A stretch of 64,000 nucleotides of DNA from Chionis minor (GCA_013398295.1 VZSF01007685.1:212224-276223), one strand, 5' to 3'. Positions 39,099 through 51,196 are shown, counted from the stretch's first letter. The notes: a model not told the origin generated them from the letters alone. Numbers and translations: made by a program.

Positions 39099-40530
39099 GG
39101 CCGCCAGCCAGCTCCCTGCCGGGCTCTACCTTCCAGCTTGGGAAGGTGCAGCAATTGCCCACCGACTTTTCCGCTTGTTCTTTATTTACTGCAATATCCA
39201 TCAACGTGTCTCCCATTCGCTGGCCTCCTGCAGGGCTGGGGCTCCGCTGCACATCATAGAAATTATTCTTGGGGCAGCGGTGTGGGCTGTGTGCCGCTCC
39301 GACACAGCTGGGGTCTGAGATCCTTTAAATGCACGGGCTCCTTTCCTGAAGCATTAACAGAGAAACACACTAATTGCTAATTGCTGCTAATTAATCCTGT
39401 GTATGGTTTATTGTGTTTATGAGCAGAGGAAGTATAACCTTCTTCCCCTCCTTGACAACTTGAGAGCATTTGAGCCTTTTGTGTGGCTTGTTATACCATC
39501 ACATTCCCAACCCCACAGTTACTGAGATGCTGAGTAATTAGCTTATATTCCTGGCATACTTGATAACTATATGGGGGTTTTTTTCCAGTCCTGTGTTACA
39601 CCCCTTATTTTCATGTCATATGGCAAATTAATTCTATTTTAATGTCTAGATTTTTCTCGGAACACTTTTGGAGTCGTGGTCGCTGTGCGGCTGGTCGCCG
39701 TGCTCTCTGCCCAGCCGGGCTGACGTGGCCTTCCCTGCGCACACCGGCACCTGGGCGGGCTCCGGGGTGGCCGCCTGCGAGCGCGAAGCTGCTGCCACGA
39801 GCTGCTCCATGGAACAGCGCACGGGGAGGGCTGGCAGGGGGTGGCCACCACGCCAGGGTGCACCAGAGGAGGGTTGAAGGTCCCTGAGACGACCCTGGCC
39901 GTTCCTCGCAGTGACGGCCGCGCCACGTTAGCCGGCAGCTGCAGCCGCGCTGTGTGTTACTGCTAATTGTACATCTCTGCCTGGAGGTGTCTCTGCTCGT
40001 CTTTGTAGCTCATTGCAAGCAGAATCTCTTTTACATTCTGAAAAGTTTGGATAAAATAAAGCTAACCGGAGGTTTTTTGCCTGCTGCTTGTGCACGTCTG
40101 TGCTGTGGCTGAGGAGGAACTGCTGGTGCTGGGAATCTGGTGAGCAAAAGCCTCCTCTGTGTCCAGACATCGGCGTCGGTGGTGCGGTTGGATGGTTTTG
40201 GAGCTCCTGAAGCAAAGCTGAGTTCTGAGGTCTTCTTGTTGCTAGTAAGTAGAGGGTATACACATTATTTTCTGTAGCATTTTATGACCTTAACTTGCTG
40301 TCTGCTTGCAAGGAAAAAAACATTTTAAGAAGTCTTTTAGTCCAGCCCTTCTCTCCCAAAAGCTCTGTTCTTTTAAACCAGCCATGGAATAGCAGCACTG
40401 GCTCTGCAAATGTCATCATACTTGTTGCTTCTTGATAGCAACACTAGACAAATGGATCTTCCCTTCCCTCTAGGGGTAATGACAGTTTAAAAATGCCCTG
40501 TCCTGCCTCCACTTCCTTCATTTGGCAGAT

Positions 40531-40690
40531 TTTTGGTAGTTTATATAATTTGGCAGTGATCCTCTGTCTAAACCATGTCCAACATTTCATGCAATAAACT
40601 TAATGGACTTTTCCGTCTTTGAACAGCTGAATTCTTTCTGAGCAGCTGCTCTGGGTTATTGATGGCCTAATTAGAGTGCTGCCTTAGGCC
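40531..40690. promoter_or_regulatory. Candidate conserved enhancer segment (E-box and homeodomain motifs)
   Basis: An AT-balanced stretch has GAACAGCTGAATTC, then GAGCAGCTGCTC (two CAGCTG E-boxes 21 bp apart), TTATTGATGG and CCTAATTAGAG (homeodomain-type core). Such clusters are common in vertebrate conserved non-coding elements beside neuronal genes. Conservation cannot be judged from one sequence. Confidence 0.25.
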
Positions 40691-40796
40691 TGCCACCAGC
40701 CTCGGAAAGACTTTTTTACATATTCCAGTGTAAAACCCAGAAGCAAAGTGTTTCCAAGTGATCTTGCTTAAAGGAAGGGAGCACCTACGGTGTGGA

Positions 40797-40810
40797 TCGC
40801 CAGAGGGCAG
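40797..40810 (+). promoter_or_regulatory. CTCF-like core motif
   Basis: TCGCCAGAGGGCAG agrees with CCASYAGRKGGCRS at 12 of 14 positions by hand comparison. An insulator between GRIK3 and its downstream neighbours would be reasonable, but motif matches of this quality occur by chance. Confidence 0.25.
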
Positions 40811-42604
40811 ACGTAGAGCCTGGGGACAGCACAAGGGCCGGTGCGGTGGGAGCCGTCGCAGCACCCGACGGCCGCGGTCCCGGCGCCTGCCAGGGGCACG
40901 TGCCGAGACGCCGTTAGCCTGGCAGAAACGCTTCCCAATGGCTGCAGCCGCTCCATACAAAATTTTTCTCTTTTTTGGGGTGGGATCTGCCTGTGGCGCC
41001 CGCTGCCAGCCCCGGGACTGCGTGGAGAGGCCGAGCTGCTGCTCGGTGAGTCCCTGCAGCCCTGGCAGGGAAAGTGGCATTTGTCTCACCACAGCATTTT
41101 GAGAAAATCTAGACAATTTTAGATTGTTTTAAAATTTTCATTGGAGACTTTGTAATGAAAATGATCCAACCCCCCCAAAAAACCCCAATAACATTGCCCT
41201 TTCCACCCAGCTTTGTTGTTTGCTTCATCAATCATCCTTGCTTGGTAGCTCGTTTCAAAGGAGTGCCATGACAGCTTTCTTGGGTGTGAAAATTGAAATT
41301 TCAGTTCTTATGCTTGCATATAGAAGTCACCTGGCATGTGTTCATCGATGAGTTAGTCCAGACTCTTGCATCAGACCTCGATACTGAGGGGAATAAAAAT
41401 TCCAGCTTTACTTTCTGGGACCATTCTGCAGCATCCGCCTAAATTGCACTGTACTAGAAAACGTTTGGGATTGTAAATTTCTTTAGCAGACCTTCCTAGC
41501 TATCAACATGCACTGGAAAAAAGCCTACAGGGAGTCAGAACAAGTTCAAAAGCCTTCCAAATCTCATGTTTAACATTCATGGTCTTTTAAATAGTTGCTT
41601 AGGTCCAAGTTGGAGCACTCTGACCTCACCACACGGGCCTGCCTTTTAGAGGAAATGCTAAAAGAGATGAGAGGGAGAGAAAAAGCCTCCTTCAATTAGT
41701 CTGGAAGGGCCAGGTCCTTGGAGAAGCCCTTTGGAATGCAGTCTTTAAGATAATCGTGGGTTTGTGTTTGCGTTAGCAGATGCCAGAGGGCTGTTCTTTC
41801 CAAACTGCTTTTAAACCCAACGGGCCCATGGTGTGCACTGTAAATCCTGCTAGAAATTAATAAATAAATTAAACCACCAACAAGCGATTCAGCCGTCAGA
41901 ATCTCAGACGGTTTTGTTTGTGTTATTTTCATTTGCCTGGGTAATCGAATTTGTTGGAATTAGGGGTTTGTCTGGATAATAACATTTTCTAGCCCTCTGG
42001 AACAGAAGAGGGCTGTGGTGAATACCGCTGTACAGAGTGCTGTATTGATTGGAATAAACTGGCCCTAGACAGCATCAATTACCCACTTCTGATGGATGTC
42101 AGCTTGCTGGCTGCCAGGTTTGGATCACCCAGTATTAGTCACCATTTCTGTCGGCTAGAAATGCTCTGAAGAAAACGTCCCTCTGCCTTTGCTGGGGATC
42201 GCTGGCGCACGGGGACGACCCGCGGCACTGGCGGGTGCCGGGGAACGGGGCGCCCTGGCATCCCTGTTAGCGCAAGGGGTGAGCTGTGCTTTGGCAGCCT
42301 GGCGAAGCGCGTCTGGGGCCACTCTGCTTAGCGAATTGCCTCTTTTCTGATGTTCTTCGGGGATCACTATGGTCAGATGCTGCCGGCACCGGTACTGGTT
42401 TGCAAAGCCCCTTCGAGGTTGTTCCTCCACCTGGTTCTGCAGCGTGAGGCTGGGGCACAGATGACAAGAAGCGGCCGTAGTTTGTAAGGATGAGTGTAGA
42501 TGATCCTAAGCCATATCCCATCTGAGCCAAATCCTGCCCTGGTAATGGCTAAGGATGTATAATGTAGATCATTTGTGTCCTTGTTTAGGTCTATGTGGAG
42601 AAAA

Positions 42605-42635
42605 AAAAATGCATTGTAGTGAAAAATGCATTGTA
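42605..42635. repeat. Short direct duplication AAAAATGCATTGTA
   Basis: The 14-mer occurs at 42605-42618 and 42622-42635, a period of 17 bp. Each copy contains ATGCAT. It is a small local duplication of unknown role. Confidence 0.85.
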
Positions 42636-43981
42636 ATTACTACAGCATCGTAGTAACAACCTGCTGCTTAACACCCAGCTAGCCAAACCTCTCTGATGCT
42701 CCTGTGAACTGGAGGAGTCCTCCCCCGCCCTGTTCTGTTCCTGCTGGAGCAGACGACAGTGGCAAAGCCATTAACTTGGAGCATATTCGTTAATGTGGCA
42801 TAAGCAGCTAAAGAAGATGTATTTACGCTCCTTCATTTGCAATTGATAATCTCAAGAGTGAGAGGCTGGTAATAAATTTTCTCACTGGGGCTTCTATCCC
42901 TCTGCAGCCCACGCTGCAGAAGGGAATAGACAGCTCATTTACATAAGATAATGAAACTGCAGCAAAATAGTAAAATTGCAAAGCAACTTTGTTTTAATAA
43001 TGACAGATGCTTCTTAAACACTTTAATTATGTCTCTCGGAGCAGTTTTAGCTAGGCCACAAAAACAGAGCGCAGCATTTATGAAATACTGGGAATAAACC
43101 CCATTCCCTCTCCCCAACTTGAAGTCTTCTCCAAACCAAAACTTTTCTCCTTTGCTCAAATGCTTTCCTGGCTCAGGGAATGTCTGTTTCAAGTCCTGAG
43201 AGAGGACAGGGGAGTCCTCGGAGGCAGAGGAGCCTCAGGGCTGGGGTGGCCCGGCTGCCACCTCTAAAATGGCGCAAACCTCCATGGTTAACGACGCCGC
43301 AGGAACACCAGCGGGAGCAGCAGCCTAAACTTCCCCGGGCAAAATTCGCTGTCAAAAGTGCAGCAGCCACTTTGCTATAAAGCAGCAGTGAATGGTGTGT
43401 CCAACAAAGCACAGGGAGAAAGATAAACACATTAATGGAGAAAAAGCCATAATGTGAGTAAACAGCATGCGTGTAGAAAATGGAAAGGAATTCTGGGCAG
43501 CAGGGGAGGATGCAAATAAGCTAACTAGTGCTGAAGGGTAAAAAGTCCTAAAAGCCTGGGATGGTCTGTGCCTGAGTCCTTCTGCAGCAGCACACTTTCA
43601 GCCTTTTCCACAACGATTCCTCTGACCCTACACTCTGCCCTGTGCCCCCTTTCTCCCTGCGCCGATGCCCCGCTCCCTCTGCGGCAGGTGGCACTCCAGT
43701 CCCGCCGGCTTCTCTTTAATGCCCACGGAAAGAGCCCAGTCCAGACCCGGCCCTCCTTCAGCCGGTGCGGGGTGTCTGTGGGGCTGTGAAGCATTAGCTG
43801 TATCACACTCAATTTGCTAATCTACAAAAACCATCCCAGGGCACATTATATACAGAGCCCATATGTTACTTCAGAGCTGCCAAAAGAGTTCTTGTTTACG
43901 CAGATCCTGGGTTCAGGCGCTGGTCGGAGTGTGCTGAACTGCACCGCTGATACAGCTTAAGAGAAGGTGTCGGCACCCCAG

Positions 43982-44037
43982 CTGCCCCGGCACGTCTGCT
44001 CCGGCACGTCTGCTCCGGCACATCTGCCCCGGCACAT
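43982..44037. repeat. 14-bp tandem repeat, four copies
   Basis: The unit is CTGCYCCGGCACRT, repeated four times without spacers, with only C/T and G/A variation between copies. It is a short GC-rich minisatellite. Confidence 0.93.
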
Positions 44038-45024
44038 CGCTCAGCACCTTCAGCCCCAGTGACCTCCCGTGCACCAACGCCTCCAGCGGAGCTGCTCCTG
44101 CTGGCTCGGGCAGCGGTGCCCGATTCTGCTCCAGCCTGACCCGTCCCTGCCGCTCTCTCGCGTTGTAACGCCCGTCCTGGAGCGCTCCCCGTCTCCCTGT
44201 GAACTCCAGTTCTCGGGCACCACGGGGGCTGCGTCCAGCAAGAGCAGGGAAAGTTGTTGTTAGGTTGGGGCGGGGGGATGTGCTTTTTTATTTTTCAAAT
44301 ACGTTTAATGTCTGGAAATGGGGAAGAAAGCGAAAGCCAAAGCCGTGTGTCCATAGCTGCTGACACCGTGAACATCTGGCAGAAGAGCAGCTTCTGCTGG
44401 GGTCAAGGGCAGGCACAGAGCCCGTCCCTCGCACCCGGCCCAGCCGGGAGGGCAGCCCCATTGCCGGGGCATTCCCAGTGCTGTCCCAGGGCTGCCAGGA
44501 CCCTCAGCCCACCCTTCTCCTGACAGAGCCCGACTCCTGCTCTCCCCCTTCCTTGCCCCTCTGGGTAGGACCCGTCTGTTGGTTTTCTGGTGTCTTCTGC
44601 TTGTTTCTTTTCCTCTGTTCAGCTGAGCTCCTGCAAGATCCATAGCTTTCCAAGCCAGAATCCCAGATTTTTGTAGTTAAAAGCAGAACATTAACATACA
44701 ACACTGGCTCCATGGCTAGATTGGTATTTCAGTTCCTGACTGAAGTAATCAGATACAGGAGCTGTACAGAAATCCTTGAAGGAAGATATCCTTCCAAATT
44801 CTTCCAGGTGTCACAGGCAAGTTTGGATTCAGGCTCCCCGTCCTTCCTCCTGGAGAGGGATAATGGAGGGGGCTCTGGAGGAGGCTCCGTAGCTCAGCCG
44901 ACGACTTCCCTTGGGGTGGAAGTCACTTCAGTTTCTCGCTGCGGAGCCAGAGATGGAGGTGGCACACGCTCCGCAGGCTCACTCGGGGTGGCGATAGTGC
45001 CGCTTCTGAACGACGCATCGAGAT

Positions 45025-45070
45025 CCTGAAAGGCTCTCGCTGCCTGAAAGGCTCTCACTGCCTGAAAGGC
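45025..45070. repeat. 18-bp tandem repeat, 2.6 copies
   Basis: CCTGAAAGGCTCTCGCTG at 45025-45042 is repeated with one change at 45043-45060, and a 10-bp partial copy follows to 45070. Confidence 0.93.
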
Positions 45071-46879
45071 AAGGGCTTTTGCAAGTGGAAAGTTATTTTA
45101 TTCCATGTGGTTGCAGCCCCCCGTTTCCATGGCCGTTCTGGGCCCGTGCGTTAACGATGCACACCCCATTCTAGTGGCATACGATGAGCGTCTCCTGGTC
45201 CGTCACACCCACCACATCGGGCATCAGAGGAGAAGCTGGATTTACTGCTGCCCTCATTCTCTGTGTCCCATCCCCAAATTTTCATCAGGGAAATCAGGTG
45301 TATTTTGCTGTTGAAAACATTTAGGTCCGAACTCGCCTGAGTCCTTCCTGAGCGACGAAGGTTTGGTTTGGTCTGAGGGAGGAGGAAAGAGCTGGTGTTC
45401 GTAGCTGCCGGGTAGGGAGCAAGAAGAGCGCGAGGGAGGAGACGTGGTGGTTCTTGGTGGCTGTCCCTCCCTGCCAGCAGGCACAGGGACGCATCAGAGC
45501 TCTGACATCCGGGGTCAGGAAATCACCTGCTCACAGATGGACAATTACCGCTTTAAAATGGGATTTTGCTGAAAAAAATGCAGGATAAAAATTGTTCTCT
45601 CTGCTGAGCTGAAAATCTGAAATGTCGAAAGGTGCCTGGATGGAACTGGGAGGTGGAGGCTGGGCAGAGATGCTCTTCTCACTGGTTCCCAATTTTCTCC
45701 CTTTTGCCCAGAGGGACTAATTGGTGCTCAAAGGGAACCGATCTCCTTTTTTATGAGTGAAATCTATTGCCTGATTAATTATTCATTTGTAGCATGATTG
45801 GCAGCTTTGAGGTGGTGGGTCCACAGTCAGTAAAGGGTGATGCGCTGACTGACAAGGTTAATTGCTGCCTTGCGTTATCAGTGATAACGATTTGTGTTGA
45901 CAATCCCTCGCATTTCCAGCGCAGATGGAGGTTTGTCGCGCAGGGTCGGCCAGCGCTGCCCAGTCCTGCCCCGTGCTTTCCTCGGCAGCTGGGAGCTGCC
46001 GTTCCCTCACTGTCACCCTCGGCACGTAGGAAGGGATTTCATTCCTCGAAGCTGCTCTCACATGCTAAGCAATGTAGGAGAAGCTTTGCAAAGGCATCAG
46101 TTGCTTTTACCTTTTTTCCCCTTCTTCTTTTAGACGTTTCTCTGCATATTGATCAGGGTTCAGAATATAAAAGCGAGACTCAGCTCTCTCTGAAAGTCCA
46201 TCCTCGGCAGGAGCGTCAAAGGTGCGGTTTTTCAGGGGGCCTGAGTGAATAGGGATGAGAAAAATTTATGAGGGTGACCCTTAAAAATAATTAAAATGGG
46301 AAGGAATAGTCTTTTAAATGTCCGCGTACAGGGAACGGCAGCTTCTGGGGGTTGTTTAATAAATGGTCAACCACAGTTCCTAAAATGCCACCCTCCCGCT
46401 CCCGGCGCATTTCCCGGGCAATGCCCAGCTCTTGCGGGGGCGGCGAGGAGGGCTCTGGGGACCGAGGCTGCCCGCGCTGCGGCGCCCGCGGCCGTGCCTC
46501 TGCCGGCAGAGTTTGTTTTATTCTGGCCTCAAATAGCGCAGCTCGGATCGCTCTCCTCGCTCCCGTCCTGGAAACCGCAGACGTTTTTTGTCTGCCTCAA
46601 TATAATAAAGCAGAGTCATAAAGATTTCAGACTAATAAACACTGGCCTTTAGGGTGCTTTCAGCTTTTATCAGGCTAATAAGATTTTTGACTCACATCGA
46701 AAGGAAAAGCAAGTAAACAGAGCTTTTATAACCTTGAAGCCCGCTGGGGACCTGCGTCTTGTCAGAGGGTGTGGGCTCGGGCACCTCTCTGTGATGAAAA
46801 GCACATGGAGCCTCTGGGCGAACCGCGGTGAACCGCGAACCACGGTTCCTGCCGGCGGCTCTCCGTGGAGTACCTGGAC

Positions 46880-47090
46880 TTAATTATTTGTCTGATGCCA
46901 AACTTTCCGTAGGGCCACGAGCACAGCGGGAGTTTCGCCGTCTGAGCCTCGGGGTCTGTGGGACCCCCCGACCGACGGCGCAGCAGAGGGGGACCCTTCC
47001 CTCCCGCAGCGCTGGGCTCGGCGCAGCCCCTCCGCGGCGCTGGCAGCCCCTCTCCCGCCCGGCTCGGGCGGCGTCGTGAGGTGGGGGTTT
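46880..47090. promoter_or_regulatory. CpG-rich block just beyond the putative GRIK3 transcript end
   Basis: The sequence is rich in CGGCG and CCGCG strings (for example near 46965-47075) and is flanked on the right by the AT-rich 47200-47470 segment. Its position immediately past the candidate distal polyadenylation site could suit a convergent or divergent non-coding promoter. No gene is seen. Confidence 0.28.
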
Positions 47091-47352
47091 GTCACCGGCT
47101 CTTGAGGGCTGGCTGTCAGGAGAGACGGGGGTGACATTCAGCAGCTTGTTCTTAGGTATAGGATTTCGACAAGGAAGAAGGGAGTTGTTCAGTATAAATA
47201 GGCATAAACTTCATTATTTTCTAGAAATGATTTTTATTTAAAATTTAAAACCATATTACTTCATACAGGAAACTGTGCACTTTGATATATCACAGTGTCT
47301 TAAAAAGGAAAATAATCAGAATTTTTTCTTTTTTTTTTTTTTTTTTGGAAAT

Positions 47353-47358
47353 TTTATT
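47353..47358 (-). terminator. GRIK3: Distal polyadenylation signal AATAAA
   Basis: TTTATT on the plus strand gives AATAAA in the GRIK3 sense, within TGTAAATAAAATTTCC. Expected cleavage 10-30 nt downstream would fall near the T-run at about 47329-47346. That run is genomic (A on the coding strand) and can cause internal priming in cDNA libraries. A second AATAAA lies at 47233-47238. The call rests on motif and context only. Confidence 0.4.
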
Positions 47359-47599
47359 TACATCAGCCTAGAATGATCAGCAAGTAACACAGTTACTATG
47401 AAACCAAAATTGTTACAAAATGTTTACAAAAAACTATATTCATAGAAATTCTGCATGTCCACAAAGGAAAATCCCCTGAATGTCACGGAGACTATTTTTT
47501 TCCTTTTTTTCCACTCTTTTCTGTTTTTTTTCTTTTTCTTCTTTTTGTCTTTTTTTTTTTTGAGAAACATGTCAAAATAAAGTACAGAGAGCAGAGGAC

Positions 47600-48560
47600 T
47601 CGCCATGCCAGTGCCCAGGAGCGCTCCTGCCCGGCCAGCCGCGAGCAGCGCCGGTGATGCCCGTGCAGGGACATGCCGTGGTGCCCGTGGCCACTGGCTC
47701 TCGGCACGGCTCGGCCGCGCGTGGCTCTGGCTGGCCAGCGCTGGGCACAGCTGCCAGGGTCTCCCGTCCCTTTGCGGTGACTGTCCCGGAGACCTGCGCG
47801 CTGGCGCCTGGCCAAATCCCGCTCCGCAAAGGCATCCGCCGAGGGGGGCGCAGCGGGTGCCCGGAGCTGGTTCCCCTTTGCATATTCCGTCACTTTGTGG
47901 ATCTGTCGCCTGACGTCGTTCCCAACGCGCGCTGCTGGGCAACTCCAAACGGGAAAGCAACCCCAAACAAAGCTACCTGTCTCTCAGGAGAGCTGGGAGG
48001 AAAAAGCAAGCGCTAAAGGGACAGTGAACTGAGGTGACAACAGTTTAGATACAGTTTGATAGCCCAAACCTGTTTTTTCTTTATTTCCTCCACACTTTTT
48101 CAATCCCTCTGCCCACAAGCGAAGAAAGGAACCGATTTGAACAAAGGTGGGAGTCGGATGATTTCTAAGACACGAGTCGCCGATAGTGACACACAGGTCC
48201 CAAACCAGCTCGCAGAAGGCGTTGGGGCTTTGCTGTCGGGGCATTTGCCCCTTCCGAAGTCTCCCGCCCGGTGGGTGCCCAGTGTCAGGCTGCTCCTGCT
48301 CCGCGGTGAGACACCGCGCGGCCGACAGGCTCCCGCGCGCCCTGGGACGAAGGCAAGGAGCCCACGGGGACAGCGGGGACAACGGGAGAGACTCCGGTGC
48401 CATTAGCCCTCCCTGCAGGTGGAGCTGGCCGGGCGCAGCGGGAAGGCTGAGCTCTGGCATCACCTCGGCTCCCGCAGGGCGCGGGGGCTCGCGGGCAGCG
48501 GCCCCCCGGGCTGGGCTTCCCCAGCTCCTGCGCTGGTCCGAGCGGTGCAGAACGTTTCCT
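47600..48560. other. GC/CpG-rich blocks inside the putative 3' UTR
   Basis: Two GC-rich blocks (about 47600-47930 and 48220-48560) are separated by AT-richer sequence containing CTTTATTTCC (another AATAAA on the minus strand, near 48079). Open frames of 100-180 codons on both strands show no recognisable domain. If the GRIK3 3' UTR extends through here it is unusually GC-rich. Confidence 0.4.
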
Positions 48561-48804
48561 TGCTGGTAAACGTCAAATGTTCCGACGAGTGAGACACGGA
48601 GCCATAACGCAGGTGCACAGAGCGAGCTGCCGCGTCAGGGCAGCGCAGGGCGGGAGGGAAACGCTTCCTCTGCAGGGCCTGCTCCTGCTGGCAGGTCACA
48701 CCGGGGGCTCTGGACGCTTACCTGTCACTCTGGGATGCTTGTGAGTAACATCAACCCAAACTTGTGTCAAAGATGAATAAATGGGGTTTGTGGTATTAGT
48801 AACA

Positions 48805-48818
48805 TTTATTTATTTATT
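48805..48818 (-). terminator. GRIK3: Cluster of three overlapping AATAAA signals
   Basis: The plus-strand TTTATTTATTTATT reads as three overlapping AATAAA hexamers on the GRIK3 strand. It could be an intermediate polyadenylation site, or an ATTTA-like AU-rich stretch of no function. It lies 2.4 kb past the stop codon. Confidence 0.3.
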
Positions 48819-50194
48819 TTAAAAAACCTGTCAAAAAGAAAAATGAATGCTATTTTCTGTGGTATATTACTCTCTGGACGTTTAAAGCCAGTTTCAGGCT
48901 TTGTTTTTATCTCTGCCCTAATTGTAAAAATCTCTTTCTAAGAGTGTAGAAATCTGCAAAGAAAACAAAATCTACCATTCTGACAAGCCTCAGTGTTTGC
49001 AAAGACATACGGAACGTCGTTAGCTTTGGGAAGCAGACCCGTGCTTGCAGCCTGTCCTCTGCTGTCCGGGGTGTTTGGTCAGCAAACCATTAAGAATATG
49101 AGGCCCATTGAGTTGGCAGCTTTCACCCTCAATTTTTCATCGTTTCTATGAAAAGGTGAAAATTAACGTAGATTCTTTGCATATCTATACTTACGACAAA
49201 TTACCTTTTTTTGTTTTGGGTCACTAGGTTGCTTCTTTACATAATGGAAAAAATGAAAATAAGGACAAATTATGTTCTGTGATGGGAGGGGGGAACAGCT
49301 CTCTCCCCTTGAGCTAATTTGCTAATTCTGATCAGCTCCAAAGATAGCCTTCCTAACTGAGCCTCGGAGAGAAACAGGTGGGAAAAATAATCTGAAATCA
49401 GCTACAAACAGGTTTGTTCCTTTGGGCGAGGATAAACTTCCCAGAAAGGCCATGCAGCCAGGGGAGGGCAAACTGGGTCAGTTCCGCTGCTGGTCCCTGC
49501 GGTGGCCGCGGCACCTCACTCCGCTGACGGCACGGAGGGCAAAGGGTCGGGATGCAGAGCTGGGGCTCCGGCTGCTCCATCGCCCCCGCACCAGGACTGG
49601 GGCGACCCGCGGCCGGTCGCTGGCACCTTCCGTCTGCGAGGGAGGGAGGATGCTCTGTTCTTCAGCCTTTAAATCAGAGCTCTGAAGCACCGTTGCAATG
49701 CTCTCCTCGGCATGTTCTGGGTTACAGTGGGCAGAGCCATTTCTGTTTCGTTTGCAGAGTATTCCGCAGAGCGTCCCACTGGCCACCCATGGGGTTGCCT
49801 GGGGAGGGATGGAGCTGAGTGACGTTACTTGAGCTTTACTTTAGGTCAGCAGAGGGGTCTTTGGTAATTGTGGCTGAATTCATCTGCAGGACTGGGCTTC
49901 TGGGTTAAGCAACCTGAAAATAAGAACGCAGTTCATGGAAGATTTCTTAAAAACATTTTAGTCTGTGTTTGCTTAACTGCGGTGGAGCTGCTGCCTGAGG
50001 CTGCGGCTCACAGACGGCAGAGCAAGACGGGGGTGGGCTTGGGGGGCTCACGCCGTGCTGCTTGTCCCAGGCCAGCGCCGGCCCCGCACGCTGGGACTTC
50101 GCCTCTCGGGTCTCAGGTGCCACCGGGAACGTTTCATCCTGAACCAGACATACAGGCCTCTCCCGGGCCGAGTGCAGCCGCAGCAGAGCTGCAG

Positions 50195-50208
50195 TTCAGC
50201 ACCGCGGA
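50195..50208 (+). promoter_or_regulatory. Partial RE1/NRSE (REST-site) match
   Basis: TTCAGCACC followed by GCGGA reproduces the left half of the 21-bp REST element and the first bases of the right half, but the remainder (ATTTCAT) does not match. REST silences neuronal genes such as glutamate receptors, so a site near GRIK3 would make sense. The match is incomplete. Confidence 0.22.
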
Positions 50209-50760
50209 ATTTCATGGAAATTGGTACCGTTTGGCTCTTGGAAACGGCTCCGCTCCTGCCGCTGCTGAAGCTTGTGGACTCGGCCGCTCTCTGCGCTTCT
50301 TTGCAGGAGAGACTGAGCTTGGTGAGAAGAGTGAAGGAGCTGAGGACCTGGAGATGACGGTGTCACCCTGGGCGCGGGTGGGAGCCTGCACGGGGTGTGC
50401 GGGTGGTGTCACTCGGAGATGGCAGTAGCTCCCGTACTCTCCGCGCTGTCCCATCCCTGCCCAGCAGTTCGGCTCCGTTCAGGCGCACTCGCCCCTTCGC
50501 AGTCACCTGTCCTGGATCTACCCACAAACGTGCGCGCTGCCTTCTCCCCCCACGCCCCTGCGGGGGCTTCCTGCTGCGGGTGGCCACGGGCAGCACAGCC
50601 GGGACGTGGAGGGCCACCATGAGCTGCCTTGAGAGAAGGCACAGCCTTGACCATCACGGTGCTTCGCAGACACCTTTCCCAGACAACATATCCTACGCGT
50701 GCTGCGCGTGCCAGTGCGGAATAGACGCTTGCTCCCACTGCGCCTGACAAAGCCTTTCCT

Positions 50761-50766
50761 TTTATT
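50761..50766 (-). terminator. GRIK3: Proximal polyadenylation signal AATAAA
   Basis: This is the first canonical AATAAA on the GRIK3 strand after the stop codon, about 430 nt downstream of it. It sits in GGCAATAAAAGGAAAGG. Use of this site would give a short 3' UTR. The A14 run at about 50926-50940 lies before it and is on the opposite strand, so it is not a tail. Confidence 0.35.
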
Positions 50767-51196
50767 GCCATGCTAAGGGAGCCCTGAGCCGGGGCTCCTC
50801 CTTACCCGCCGAGGGTGGTTTGGCTCAATTCTGTTTCGCCTCCGTGTGTTTTCAGTATGTAAACATCAGACTCCTGGATGGTGGTAGTGTGTTTGGACTC
50901 CATGAGGCCTGTAGGATCTACGCGTTAAAAAAAAAAAAAAGGAACGAAAAATAAGAAAACCAAAACAGAAAAGCCCCAAGACCCATGTTACAGTCCGTGC
51001 TTTGAAGTTCTTGCTTCTACGCCGGTGATCGATGCATCTGTGTTGTAAAGGCCTTGTTCTTGAAATGAACCAAACCAGGCTTTTGTTTGTTCGTTTGTTT
51101 TGTTTTCTTGGGTTTTAATCCTTTCTTCCCTAGTTAAGAGTGCATCCAGCCTCGTCTGCTGCAATTCCTTCCCTCCCGCCCCCCCATTCCCATTCC

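Larger units (their letters stand above)
39099..43981. other. Intergenic, no gene supported
   Basis: It includes the CTCF-like and E-box segments listed separately, a GC-rich patch at 39670-39960 and another at 40790-40950, and AT-rich intervals at 39360-39640 and 41100-41560. Open frames are all under 150 codons and unrecognised. Confidence 0.6.
44038..47339. other. Intergenic flank immediately downstream of GRIK3
   Basis: The sequence is GC-rich at 44040-44560, 45930-46030 and 46380-46590. AT-rich sequence from 47200 to 47340 ends in the T-run next to the candidate GRIK3 cleavage site. The 18-bp repeat at 45025-45070 is the only repeat noted. No oppositely oriented neighbour gene is visible. 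Confidence 0.55.
47340..51196 (-). other. GRIK3: Probable GRIK3 3' untranslated region
   Basis: The sequence to the left of the stop codon has no further GRIK3 coding sequence. AATAAA-type signals in minus-strand orientation occur at 50761-50766, 48805-48818 and 47353-47358. Mammalian GRIK3 transcripts carry a long 3' UTR of several kilobases (general knowledge), so the distal signal is plausible. The last 150 nt before it, on the coding strand, are AT-rich with GTAAACATTTTGTAAC and end GATGTAAATAAAATTTCC, which looks like a mature transcript end. The interval also contains GC-rich blocks (47600-47930 and 48220-48560), unusual in a 3' UTR; the UTR might therefore stop earlier. Transcript data would decide this. 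Confidence 0.45.

Noticed and set aside
47424..47966. 180-codon minus-strand frame in the putative 3' UTR ending in a Lys-rich run
   Set aside because: The Lys-rich part is only the translation of an A-rich tract, and the rest lies in GC-rich sequence with open frames on the other strand as well.
50926..50940. Poly-A run that could suggest a processed pseudogene or transcript end
   Set aside because: It is on the plus strand, opposite to GRIK3, with no upstream polyadenylation signal, retroposed body or flanking duplication that I can see.
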